Positions 1 to 10,428 of a DNA stretch of 64,000 nt are shown piece after piece. This DNA comes from Porodaedalea pini (Eukaryota > Basidiomycota > Agaricomycetes > Hymenochaetales > Hymenochaetaceae), in NCBI GenBank assembly GCA_002794775.1, contig NBAY01000044.1, positions 1 through 64,000 of the forward strand, given 5' to 3'. Within the stretch, counting starts at the first letter, position 1, and every line of letters starts with the position of its first letter. The position numbers and the translations under genes were made by a program. The notes beneath the pieces are model-generated. The model was not told the DNA's origin. It ran no database searches and saw only the letters and a list, made by a program, of their open reading frames with translations.

Positions 1-148
1 GGAGCCATAATTTTCAAATCTCAGTGGAAATGGGTGAGAGAACAGACCAGCTGCACTTGTTTGATCTCCACCCACCTACACAGTCAATTTATTGCTCCCT
101 ATTTTACATATTTCTTCTCCTGAGAACCGTGCCTTTTTTTTGAGTACT
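1..148. repeat. Truncated MITE arm (family 1, copy 0)
   Basis: This stretch matches the inner right arm of the foldback MITE found four more times in the window. It runs from the motif ggagccataatttt to gagtactta, where the next copy begins at a TA dinucleotide. The expected continuation (atgagcaggt) is missing on both sides of copy 1, so copy 0 is truncated and the window edge removes the rest. Confidence 0.75.
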
Positions 149-1003
149 TACAGCCATTTTCATAAGTCCTGCGACATGTGCATGTCATGTGAAATGAGCC
201 GCGGCTGAGCCGAAATGTCGAAAAATTAGAATGAATGCCTATTTTCTCTGTGAATTCTGCACAGCACCTGCTCATTAAGTACTCAAAAAAAAGGCACGGT
301 TCTCAGGAGAAGAAATATGTAAAATAGGGAGCAATAAATTGACTGTGTAGGCAGGTGGAGATCAAACAAGTGCAGCTGGTCTGTTCTCTCACACATTTCC
401 ACTGAGATTCAAAAATTATGGCTCCCCTACATCTACCTATAAAATTCTTTCCTGTATCTGTAAATTAAGTATATGACTATACCAACATCTCCTGAAAGTT
501 TGAAGCCAATCCATTCAGTATTCATGGTCCAGCAGCAACATTTGTGTTCTACTCTGCAGGACCTGTTGTGAGAAAAGGAGGGTGGAAAGAGCTTGAAGTG
601 GAGCACAAATCTTGCTGCTGCACCATGAATACTGAATGGATTGGCTTCAAACTTTCAGGAGATGTTGGTATAGTCATATACTTAATTTAAAGACACAGGA
701 AAGAATTTTATAGGTAGATGTAGGGGAGCCATAATTTTTGAATCTCAGTGGAAATGTGTGAGAGAACAGACCAGCTGCACTTGTTTGATCTCCAACTGCC
801 TACACAGTCAATGTATTGCTCCATATTTTACATATTTCTGCTCCTGAGAACCGTGCCTTTTTTTTGAGTACTTAATGAGCAGGTGCTGTGCAGAATTCAC
901 AGAGAAAATAGGCATTCATTCTAATTTTTCGACACACTTTGTCTCTGACGCGGCTCACTTCACGTGACATGCACGTGTCGCAGGACTTATGAAAAAGGCT
1001 GTA
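149..1003. mobile_element. Foldback MITE, family 1, copy 1
   Basis: An 855 bp non-coding element made of two inverted arms of about 400 bp around a loop of about 57 bp (loop near 550-600). It begins TACAGCC-ATTTTCATAAG and ends CTTATGAAAAAGGCTGTA, so the termini are inverted and the duplication is probably TA, as in Tc1/mariner relatives. It contains no ORF of note. It is inserted in an older copy of the same family. Confidence 0.85.
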
Positions 1004-1187
1004 GTTACGACCGACACATATAAGGTGACGGTCATGCCGTTAGCCACCTCAGTCCTGTACCAATACTACGACTGAGGTGAGCTTTTCGTAGCACAGTATC
1101 CACTGCACACATTCTTACATTCATTACATAGTCCTCTCATATACGGGTACATATACAGAGTCCTGTACCAATACTACGACTGAGTCC
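1004..1187. other. Non-coding spacer with 26-bp direct repeat
   Basis: No gene is visible. A 26 bp direct repeat (agtcctgtaccaatactacg followed by actgag) occurs at 1051-1076 and 1159-1184. The first copy is flanked by CCTCAGTC and GACTGAGG, which could pair as a small hairpin. The second copy abuts the left end of element A. Confidence 0.6.
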
Positions 1188-1435
1188 ATCAGGAAAACCC
1201 TCCTGGCCGGAACTGGTGGAATCATTGGAATGTGCCAGAAATTCTGAGTGATTCTGGCTCATTCCAATTCCACATCATTCCTAAAGGTCATTCCCTACGC
1301 CGTGCATTCTGCTGCATTCCAATTACATTCCAATTACATTCCACTTGTATTCCAACCCCATTTTGTTACTTATCTTAGCATTCCCGACTGTTTATTGGTG
1401 TATTCCATAATATTCCTAAACATTAACTACTAAAC

Positions 1436-2914
1436 TAAAAGGATGCCACGGCCGGTCGTCGGAATGAAGCCTTTCACGGTGATCATGTACAGACCACCGG
1501 CAAACTTCTTCTCAGACTTGATGCCCAGGATGACGGGTATGGCAAGCAGCTCCTTTTGTACATGCGACGATGTAAGGCACGCCGCAGCATCGATCTTGAG
1601 TTCCACAAAATCTACCTTGTGAAGCTTGGTCTCGCCGGTTCTGAGAGCACGCAAGTATGAAGCAGTGTCAGCACGACATCATCCCATTGTCACGACGCGC
1701 AGGCAAGACATGTACCTTGCCTTCGCGTGCTCGAACATCTCCTGTTGGATAGTCTTGAGAAGTGCAGGTACGGCAGTCTCCTTCAAGCCCGTATCACGTC
1801 GCACAGAAAGTGTTTGCTTCTTCTGGATATCAACTGGACTGAGTTCAAGGCGAAGTGGAGCACCTGGACAAAAAGCCATTTGTAAGACCACAGGAAAACC
1901 GAGAAATAAGGAATAATTGAATTTTCGCGCCTTCTGTTTCCAGTCGTTGATCTTGTAGCCAGGAGTGTAGCCGTCCCATACATCCACCTTCGCGCTTTCC
2001 TGAGCGTCTTCGCGAGCTCCTCACAGCGGTCGTATAACTCCTGCTTATTAGTGCGCATGGTAATACCGCAGGAGACAACGAGCGACGCGTAATGGGAGAA
2101 CAAGACCCTGGTTGTCGCCACGAATCATGACCATGATTCCGACCATGCGTGTGCTAAGGCTCCACGTGTTCTGCCACAGAATAATTTGCCACCGTTCAGA
2201 CCCGTACCCTGCGGATCATCCAGGTCTGAGACCACGACGTTGAACATCTCTGGCCGTGAGAAGTCTTGGCGAAGGCAATGCGACGTCGCAGCTTGGATGC
2301 CACGGCCGGTCATCGCGTAAAGACCACCGGCAAACTTCTCCTTGTCCGACTTGATGCCTGTGATGACGAGTACGGTAAGCAGCACCTCGTACACGCGACG
2401 ATGTAAATTGAGAATTTCCCGTACTTCAGTAGGGATACATGACCGTTTCTGTAGTCGGACGGATTGCTATGGGCTCCTCAAGCTCGGAGCTCCCTCTGAA
2501 GACGCATGTCATACCGACCTTAATCAGCGCCTATAATATTTGTCAGCACAAAGTGAGGATTACAGAACAATCAACGCACGTTCGTATACCAACCCGGGAA
2601 GTCGACCCTTTCTTCATGCCAATAGCAATCTTCACCGTGCCGTCAATTCTCCCTTCCTCTTTCGTTGCCTTTTCCTGGGCGGCAATTGCAGACGTGCGCA
2701 CAGCAGGCGCCACAGCCTCGGCCTTGAGTTCCACGAAATCTACCTCGTGAAACTTGGTCTCCCTGTTTCGAGACACGCCAGTATGAAGCAATGTTGGTTC
2801 CAGGGAGGAAGACAGTAAAATCAGAGGCGAGCGCATGTACGGCGAAGAGGGAAGTCGATGATGCGAGTGATGCATCAAGGACCGTGACAACCTTTGGGAA
2901 TGTGTTTGCGTCAA
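1436..2914 (-). pseudogene. Prolyl-tRNA synthetase pseudogene (in element A)
   Basis: Read on the minus strand, pieces of a class II cytosolic prolyl-tRNA synthetase appear in order. The N-terminal linker with KFHEVDFVELKAEA comes first (about 2780-2700). Then come the ATP-site motif AIRPTTET (about 2450), the KFAGGLY and GIQAATSHCL region (about 2340-2270), and the anticodon-binding part with YDRCEELAKTLRKA (about 2030) and LSVRRDTG (about 1800). Pieces lie in different frames with stops between them. Compared with the copy in element B, about 170 bp are missing near 2430, which removes the motif 2 loop. It cannot make a working enzyme. Assignment is by motif recognition; the parent gene is not in the window. 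Confidence 0.85.
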
Positions 2915-3064
2915 GTGCTAATGGTGAAACTGGACAAACTTTAACGATGCGTGTGGACAGATAAAGAGACTGGGCTCATGGGAGTCCTTGTCCAACACAA
3001 AAAATTATTTTAGCAGGTCCGGCGATGCGTGCAATGACAACAACAGGAACTGTTGCGGCAGACT

Positions 3065-3410
3065 TTACGGTCTTCGGCTTGAAGACGAGCATTCTAATAA
3101 GTTGAAGGTCAGAAGTCGGACGGCATGTTGCCTGCAGCAGTGAGTGCATCCCACCAGGCGGCCAGTGAGGCTACCACTTCGTGTGTGATGGTTGCGGTGG
3201 GTGTGATTGAGGGGGTTTTCAGACATTCTGTAAGGACGTCGGCACCAGACATATTGGAGTGGCAGCAGATGTGAAGGCGATGTGTGACGTGTGGCGTCAA
3301 AACCAACATACATGTGATCAAGTTCCCACACCTCTTCTGTGGATGACGCATCCAGGTGTGGAAAATTGGACTTAGCAGTTTTTGTCACCTGAAGTGCCTC
3401 CAAATACAAA
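3065..3410 (-). pseudogene. Unidentified captured fragment (element A)
   Basis: This segment is shared with element B (46913-47220). In one minus-strand frame it reads like protein-coding sequence (for example THEVVASLAAW and DALTAAGNMPSDF), but the frames are broken and I do not recognise the family. In element B it lies directly upstream of the eIF4G fragment; in A that eIF4G segment is absent. It may be a third captured gene or the 5' part of one of the others. Confidence 0.4.
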
Positions 3411-4092
3411 ATACATCATATCTCAATCAATTCTTCACAAAAACTCTTCAAAAAAGTTGCTAAATTTGTGTTTGAATGGTTTCTAAAATTTATTTGAGCT
3501 TAGAGGACAGAAGGTGGAATATTGAGACTGCAGTAGTGAAAATGGGTGTTTTTCTAGAAAACCTCCTTCCCTGATTTTTCCTGAGCTCAATTTTGAAGCT
3601 AATGATATGAAACTTGTTGGAGAATGGTATTTATATTGTATATTAAATTATATATGGCTTATAACAATGCAGGCAAATTTTTGGCAACTGTCTGAGTCAA
3701 GCAAATTTGGATGAGTTTGAGAGTTTCAGCACAACAGTCAAACAGGACAAGAGACATTCACCCTAGTTCATCCCTCATAACATCAACAGTATAGTATATA
3801 GACCATTCTCCAACAAGTTTCATGTCATTAGCTTCAAAATTGAGCTCAGGAAAAATCAGGGAAGGGTTTTTTTCTAGAAAAACACCCATTCTCACTACTG
3901 CAGCCTCAATATTCCACCTTCTGTCTACTAAGCTCACAAACATTTAGAAGCTGTTGAAAATGAATTTGGAAACATTTTTGAAATGATTCTGTGAAGAATT
4001 GACAGAGATATGGGTTTTACAAGTTTTTGAGGTGCTGAAATGCTCAAATTTTGTGATCTTCACATGTCTCAAGACTTATGAAAAACACTGTA
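3411..4092. repeat. Foldback repeat, family 2 (element A copy)
   Basis: An imperfect inverted repeat. The block with ggtggaatattgag and tttctagaaa near 3508-3570 reappears inverted near 3870-3925. The right end reads CTTATGAAAAACACTGTA, which resembles the family 1 MITE terminus, so the two may share an ancestor. A matching left terminus is missing. An equivalent copy is at 47222-47920 in element B. Confidence 0.7.
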
Positions 4093-4542
4093 ACCTGCAG
4101 ATAGTTCATGGGTCCCAGTATATGTCCAAGAAGCCAATCTAGTACCTGCACCTGTGTCAAGCCATGGCAGAATCTAATGAATTCCACAATCAGTTTTTTA
4201 TTCTACAAAATTCCATAGAATCTATGAGGTGTATCATTTTTCTATCTATATTCTAAATTTCAAGCTGCCGATTCTGTTCAATTCCAAATGTTCAGCTTGC
4301 TGATTCCAGCGAATTCCAACAGAGCTCCAGAATTCACCTCAATTCCATCCAATTCTGAACAAGCTTGCTGAGTCCGAGCACATTCTAATATCATTCCAGA
4401 ATATTCTACCAGTATTATTGTATTCTAAGCCAATTCTATCTTTTTCCGCTTGGGAGGGTTTTCCTGATGTCCTATCATATACAGTTCCGAAAAAGGCAAA
4501 TGCGATAAAATGCGGATGCTCGAGTGCTGACCGAAAGAAAGA

Positions 4543-4815
4543 TCACGAATGCTCTAAGCACTTTACAGGACGCGAGATCGGAGTTTGGTCAGGAAAGGAC
4601 GTACTTTTGTCGTTAGTCCGTTGCGCAAGCCGTACGACCCAGTCGGCAAAACCGTACCACAGCTCCTTTATACTCCATTCCTTTTTTACCTTCAGCTCAT
4701 CATCGAGAGGTACGCTGCCTACAGAAGAGAACGGGGGCATATTGACTTGAGTTGCAGGTGAAGGTTGTTCTTGCTGCGCAAAAGCCGGCCAAAGGCTTGA
4801 AGTACCCGAGAACAC
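4543..4815 (-). CDS. Possible hypothetical ORF
   Basis: A 90-codon open frame between element A and the flavin monooxygenase. It has a serine/proline-rich start and a later stretch with KKEWSIKELWYGFADWVV. I recognise no domain. It could be the 3' exon of a host gene cut by element A, or a chance ORF. Confidence 0.22.
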   Translation of the reverse strand: MFSGTSSLWPAFAQQEQPSPATQVNMPPFSSVGSVPLDDELKVKKEWSIKELWYGFADWVVRLAQRTNDKSTSFPDQTPISRPVKCLEHS

Positions 4816-4969
4816 GTTGAAAGCGCATTGACTTCATAGGCTTTCATAACGCCAGAGTCATCACAGGTTGCAAGTGATACACGCCTCTTCGGTGAGGTTT
4901 CTCAGTATAGTTAACAATTTGAATTCACATTGACGTCATTTCGGAAGCATATTTAAATGTTATACTTAT

Positions 4970-7216
4970 TCATAGGCGGCTTTGGTGCTCTTCGCTACCT
5001 AACTTTTCCATAATTTCGTTCGTCGGCGCTGACGCGAGACTTCTGAGGGCAGTAAGACCAAGCTCCTCAGACTTGATATGGAGTGCCTGCACGCCGATAG
5101 CAAAGCATATATAGAATAAGTGGTGTATGTCGCGAGAGGTCAAGAGGCTCACCAGCTGCTTAGACATATAACGAGAGCAGAAGAAATCACCAACAGCAAA
5201 CCAAAGCTAATCACAGTTGATGGCAACGTCAGTAGATGCCAGTCGAAGTACGGAGTTGAAAGACATACGCCCGGTTGGCCGGAACGGCCATAGCATCCTC
5301 TAATTTCACCTTCCTCGTTAAGACCCCAAACCTCCTTCGTTTTGTCGATGATGGCATCGCCAAATAACTTTTTCATTGTGGGGCGAATGTTATGATATCC
5401 CGTACTATAGTTGCAGTCAGTACAGTTGTCTAAGAGACTGAGAGGTATCCAGAAAACGCACGCGAAGACCACGACATCTACTTGAAGCTCGGAACCATCG
5501 GTGAACACGACTCCATTCTTTCTGAAGCGCTCGATTTCCACACCAGATTTGATCTTCACCCTCCCATCAATGATCATGTCCGCAAGTCCTACATCAATCC
5601 CTAAATGCGAGATGAGAACGGAAATGAGTGCAGCAAAATTATCCATTCACGCACAGTAGCCTGTAACACAAGTTCAATATTATCATAATTCTGAGTAGAA
5701 CTGTTCAAAACTGACCTCCCAATCTTTCGAATACCAAGATCTTATTACCCGCGCCATCGGGCCCATCCGATAGTCTCAAGCCATTCTTCTGAAGTCCCTC
5801 ATGCATTTCACGATCGAATTCATTCGTTTGTTTATTTGTTCTAGCCAGGAGCTTCTTGAGTAAACCCAACGGCATTGCGGCTACTTTGAAGTCATTGACG
5901 TCAACTGAGACATCTTCCGGAAACACTGCGTCGTATTCTTTCGCCTTCAGCGCGGCTGAAATTACAACTGTCTCCGACCGTTGGAACATCGTCACCTCCT
6001 TTGCACCGCGCGTGACCAGGTCCTGGCATATATCTGCAGAAGTGTTTCCAGCACCGATGACGAGAGCACGCTGACCCGCGAAGGCCTGTCCACCCTGAAT
6101 AGACCGAGGCGTGGATCTTCGTGCCTTCGAACACGTCAGAAGAAGGTATCGCAGGGATGATCGGATCACCCAGAACTCCGGTCGCAAGGACGATGTGACT
6201 GGGATGCAGAACAACCTTGGATCCATTTCTGTTGACGGTGACCGTCCATCGACCAAGCAACGAGTCGTACGTTGGTCCTGGCAGGATAGTCGAAGATGTC
6301 CACACGACCAAATCTTGAGACTCTGCATATTGCTCCATCCACGCAGCAACTTTATCGCGAGGTGTGAATGTCGGCCAGTTGCGAGGGAAAGGGGCATAAA
6401 GGACTAAACAAGGGCATGTGAGACATGGACCATAGAAGTTGTCACCACTCACGATGATGATGAGATCTCGGTGTATGCAAGGTCAATGTTGGGTAGCGCA
6501 TCCGCCAATTATCGCCAACGCGTGCATTTTGTTCAATAACAATTGTACGTATGTTCATCTGGCGAAAACGCGCAGCTACTTGAAGACCGGACTGCCCTGC
6601 ACCGACTACCCTGGCTTTCAGATCGTGTTTCAAGGCTGAAATATAATGATTACATACTGATAATGACTTGCGGGTATTTCTCAATTGCGGCGCGCCGCTC
6701 ACCCTTCACCTCTCCCCAAGACACCGTGTGCCCTCCATACAGACCGAGCTCATGACCGAGCTCTTCATGACCCTTGATCTTGTCGACTTCGACATAAACA
6801 GAGAATGCTTTCCAGACTCCTTCGTGATCTGGTAGGAGCCTCGTAAATCCTCGTCCTTTCGCTAGGGGTGTATCGAAGACAAACGCGAACTCGATGCCAT
6901 TCACTTCTGATGATCCCGGAAGACAAAATCTAGAGGGCGCAAAGCCTGACTGATCGTCTAAAACCAGATTGTCGATTTGTGTGTTGGGGAGCGCTGCGTT
7001 GAGATACTCCGCTATTCTTTCGGGACCTTCAAGCGCTCGTGTTTCCCAGCTGAAGACGAGCGAATCACGAAGCCAACCGTTCTGCAAGAATAATGACGCG
7101 ATCGAATTCCCTTTCTTTGCTGCCAAGTGCCTAGAAAACTCAGCAAGCCACTCATGCGCGATTTGCTGAGGTTCAGATGCCGCTTTATCCATAGTAGCAG
7201 ATGAGGTGTTGTCCAC
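4970..7216 (-). CDS. Flavin-containing monooxygenase with SnoaL-like N-terminus (frameshifted)
   Basis: A multi-exon gene. The first exon (7216 to about 6658) encodes an NTF2/SnoaL-like domain with HEWLAEFSRHLAAKKGN and FTRLLPDHEGVWKAFS. After a short GTATGT intron comes the FAD-binding fold VVGAGQSGLQVAARF. Later exons carry a second Rossmann motif ALVIGAGNTSADICQDL, then GRVKIKSGVEIERF, VVFA-TGYHNIRP (split by an intron) and the C-terminal GQPGV, CSRYMSKQL and ALHIKSEELGL. This order is that of fungal FMO-like oxidoreductases that use FAD and NADPH. The start is the ATG at 7216. A single extra base at about 6092 breaks the frame between IHASVYSG and GQAFAGQ; no splice signals explain it. 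It is therefore either a recent pseudogene or a sequence error. Substrate unknown. Confidence 0.82.
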
Positions 7217-7877
7217 GAAATAGCGTACTGAATGCGTTGGAACGAACGTTTCTCAAGCTTTATACAGTAGAAGTCGTGTGAGCAATTAGTGAGTAAAGAG
7301 GCTTCGACGACTGCCATATTCAAAACGGAGCCCACGGGACCACTAGCTTCTGTGAAAACCTGAGGCACGCCTAATGACTAAGACTCCTTGCGAGTAGGGA
7401 GCGTAGTTTAGTTGTGAGCAATGTCGCATCCTGTCGAGAACAAGAAACAATTTGTAGCCTGAGTTAGCCCGGCAATTGAGATTGCCGGATATCCGGTAAT
7501 GATCTTCGAGGCGGCAGCTAACCTGAAAAGATCAAGGTCTTACACTCCATCGTAGTCACGATGATGAACGGCCTGATCAACAAGCTCTCTCTGAACGAGT
7601 AGGGTGCCATGTAATCGTTTAACTCTAGCTTCACTCCGGATGGTCCATCAAGTTGCTACAATTTTTGCATCGAAGTTCCGGTGTCGTCGTCTTAGTTGAG
7701 TTACTCACTCACGGAGTCCCTGACTCATGTGCTGAGCGTGCTTTAGATCTACAAGAATCCTGATGGTCTCAGTCAGCGTATAGGCGTATAAGAGAGGTAA
7801 TTCAGGGACTGTACCTGTTGCCAAACCGTAGTCACCCACTGCGGTTTGAACTGCATAATCCGGTAATCGTCGAAGCC

Positions 7878-9471
7878 ATGGCGAATATTCTGACATCCTA
7901 CCTCGCCCAGAGACAAATCACAGATGTAAGCTTCTGAATTGTTCTAGTTATTCAGTACTTAACAAATGGTGCAGTATATAGAAGGTTAGTAATCACCCTA
8001 TTGGCATGACCGTCAACATTAACGGAAAGTACGATTTCAAGTCGCTAGCATTGCTCTTTTGGTGAGCATCTTCAATGTACGTCGCTAGACGATCGAGGTT
8101 GAAAGCTTGTTCTCTATTGAATCAGGGATATGACTATTTCTTGACCTTGCAGGCGGAGGTGTGTGTCTGAAGCCGAAAGTTATAAAATGAATTAAAGTGA
8201 TTTTTGACTTAGGTCGAGCTCATTTGGCACTCAAAATGGAGCTTTGGAAAAATAATTTTCTTTCTCGCGAGATATCCGGCTTTCGCAGGTCCAATTTTGA
8301 AGCTCGTGTTTGAGTAGACGTATTCTACCTTTTTGAAATGTCCTGCCAATACGCTCTCCAGCTTCGCTCAGCAGTACTCTTTTTCAAGAGGTGCGCTTGT
8401 ATTGTCTACTCGAGAGACGTGGGCTAAACGAATGAATCAGAATCTCTGTGGTCCCGTCGATTCGGGCTCGACATGTATGCATTCCTCGTCGAGTTTTCGT
8501 CGAACAACTATTCAAAGATGCTATTCATCATTATACAGATCTAATGATAGCAGCCGTCTTCATTTCAGAAAGTTGGTGTCTTCTTCAAATCATGATGCTT
8601 TATTAACGGGTACATACGCCAGTAATAACAACTATGCGAGTTTACGCACTTTGGGGAGCCTCTCGCCGGATGCTCCTGTTTCTCACTGTGCTCAGTGCGG
8701 TGAGCTACTCATCTTCTACGTAGAAATCAACACCCCAACTAATTGGCCAGTAGTGCGCAACGATTGCAACACTAGTCGTATTCTTCGTATCAGGAGGGGA
8801 TGACACGTGTAAGCGATCAACTTCCTTCTTCTGAGTCACCTTAATCCGTGTTCACTCTATCGCCAAGGGGGCGAATCACCTGTGCCGCGCCTGGGATCCT
8901 GCGTTCTTCTGAGCTGGGATGCTGCCCGCGCTGTACACGTCTATGCCGTATACATAAATCTTATGTTGTTCCAATTCGGTGAGCCAATGTTAAATCCTTT
9001 TCTAAGCTCTCGCACCATCATACTGAATGTGTTACAGTCGTCATTGTCCTTACTTTGTGGAAAGGGATAACTCAACGTGAATATACATCTCGGAGACCGG
9101 AATTTTGGCTTAAGTGGTGTTTCTAGGACGATTGATGAATAATAGGAGCCACTTGGTCACAATCTTCTACCGGGATGGCAAGTACTTTGGAACTATCTCT
9201 GCTGAGCCAACTGACCGAGCTGTCCTTTTACCAACCAGGAATCATATACTTCCTCTGTCTGTTCAGTAAGTACGTTTTTCAGAATCAGTGATGAGCCTTT
9301 ACTGACCAACTGATTTAACTTTACAGTATTGTCACTGGCAAACTGCCTTACAATTGCCTCACAGAAGTCTTCGGTGTGTCCGAAAATGTCTGGCCCAACA
9401 GTTTTAAAAAGATTCTAATTAGTCCCACCTTTATACTTAGAATGTTTATATGGTCGAGTACGTATACATAA
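7878..9471 (+). CDS. DUF6533-type fungal multi-pass membrane protein (possibly degenerate)
   Basis: Short exons separated by introns give family-typical pieces in order. MANILTSYLAQRQITD starts at the ATG at 7878. YDFKSLALLFW and GYDYFLTLQAE follow. VELIWHSKWSFGKIIFFLAR (about 8213-8275) begins exactly at an AG after a GTGTGT intron. MRVYALWGASRRMLLFLTVL is at about 8634-8693. A C-terminal part with NRSHLVTIFYRDG and GIIYFLCLF (about 9145-9270) ends near a TAA at 9469-9471. The YDYFLTL...VELIW signature and the later RVYALWG are hallmarks of basidiomycete DUF6533 proteins, which are predicted integral membrane proteins of unknown role. The middle (8300-8630) does not splice convincingly, so the gene may be decayed. 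Confidence 0.55.
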
Positions 9472-10020
9472 CTATGCTCCCTTGTGGCATCTAGGCTAAA
9501 AATCACATTTGTAGAGTACAGCGGATATTACATTACATTTTTTCGGCGAGGATGATCATCAACCTTCGAGAGGCCGATATGAGCAGTCGACAAAGGCAGA
9601 GCTTCACAGTCGCTAATGAATAACTTTTACAAGACTCGTCTTCCAGCTCTCCCTCGGCATTCTAAACTATGCCCTTCGTTTGCGTAGTAGCTAAAGAAAG
9701 GGCATTAAAATTGCTAGCATATAAACTCTTTCAGACTTTGCATCTTTCTTCTCATCTGAAATTATGCCTTTCAATCACCCAATGTATATGCACCTTTTGA
9801 TATGCATGTAAACGGGTGACACATTTACTGGTATTGAAGACGCACAGCGCCTCATTCAGACATTTTTGCAGCATTTTGAAGAGTGTTTTTCTGAGAGATG
9901 ATTCTGATGAGTATGCGAAGAAGTGTGTGCTCAGTATGAAGGCGGTACATAAGGTTTGAGGATACATACATAAGCGTGAGAAGTTTGGCCAAATAGTACA
10001 AAATAACGCGTCGCGTCAGC
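9472..10020. other. Intergenic region left of the CACTA element
   Basis: No gene is convincing. On the plus strand around 9820-9900 a short stretch (IEDAQRLIQTFLQHFEECF) looks coding but ends at a stop and matches nothing I recognise. The CACTA element starts immediately after. Confidence 0.4.
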
Positions 10021-10428
10021 AGTCACTGCGTTTCACGGTCCCCTAGCACCTTTGCCTTAGGAAAAACGTAGCTCATGTAATCTTACCTACACCGAAAAAT
10101 TAACATGTCTATTCCAAAACAGGACCAGTGAGAAGAGTCACATTAGCAAGAACTAAAGAAAATATATTATCTAAGTTAAACCCTGAAAAGTCCTAGATTA
10201 GTACAGGAGAGGTAAACTTTTTGGAGTAGATATGGTTTAGATGAGCTAGCCACACCTACGGCATAGCTGGTTATTTGGGTTGTCACACATTTTTTAATTC
10301 TATAATAAAATGATTTGGAAACTGAATTAGGATATACAATTAATAATACATGATGATGCAAGCACGTGTCTCTGAAAACGCACTAAGTCGCATCTCTGAA
10401 AACGTGCTAAGTCGCATCACGTCGCGTC

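Larger units (their letters stand above)
1188..4468. mobile_element. Gene-fragment-carrying TIR transposon, element A
   Basis: The left end ATCAGGAAAACCCTCC and the reverse complement of the right end are identical over 16 bp. GTCC flanks the element on both sides (1184-1187 and 4469-4472), a possible 4-bp target duplication. The 200-300 bp next to each end are crowded with short motifs of the ATTCCA and GATTCT type, as expected for subterminal transposase-binding arrays. The interior holds a broken prolyl-tRNA synthetase (minus strand), an unidentified gene fragment and a foldback repeat. No transposase was seen, so the element is non-autonomous. The interior is homologous to element B at 42361-48252. 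The superfamily is not assigned. Confidence 0.75.

Noticed and set aside
1188..4468. Elements A and B as Helitrons, the usual gene-capturing elements
   Set aside because: Both have inverted terminal repeats at both ends; no TC start, CTRR end or terminal hairpin was seen.
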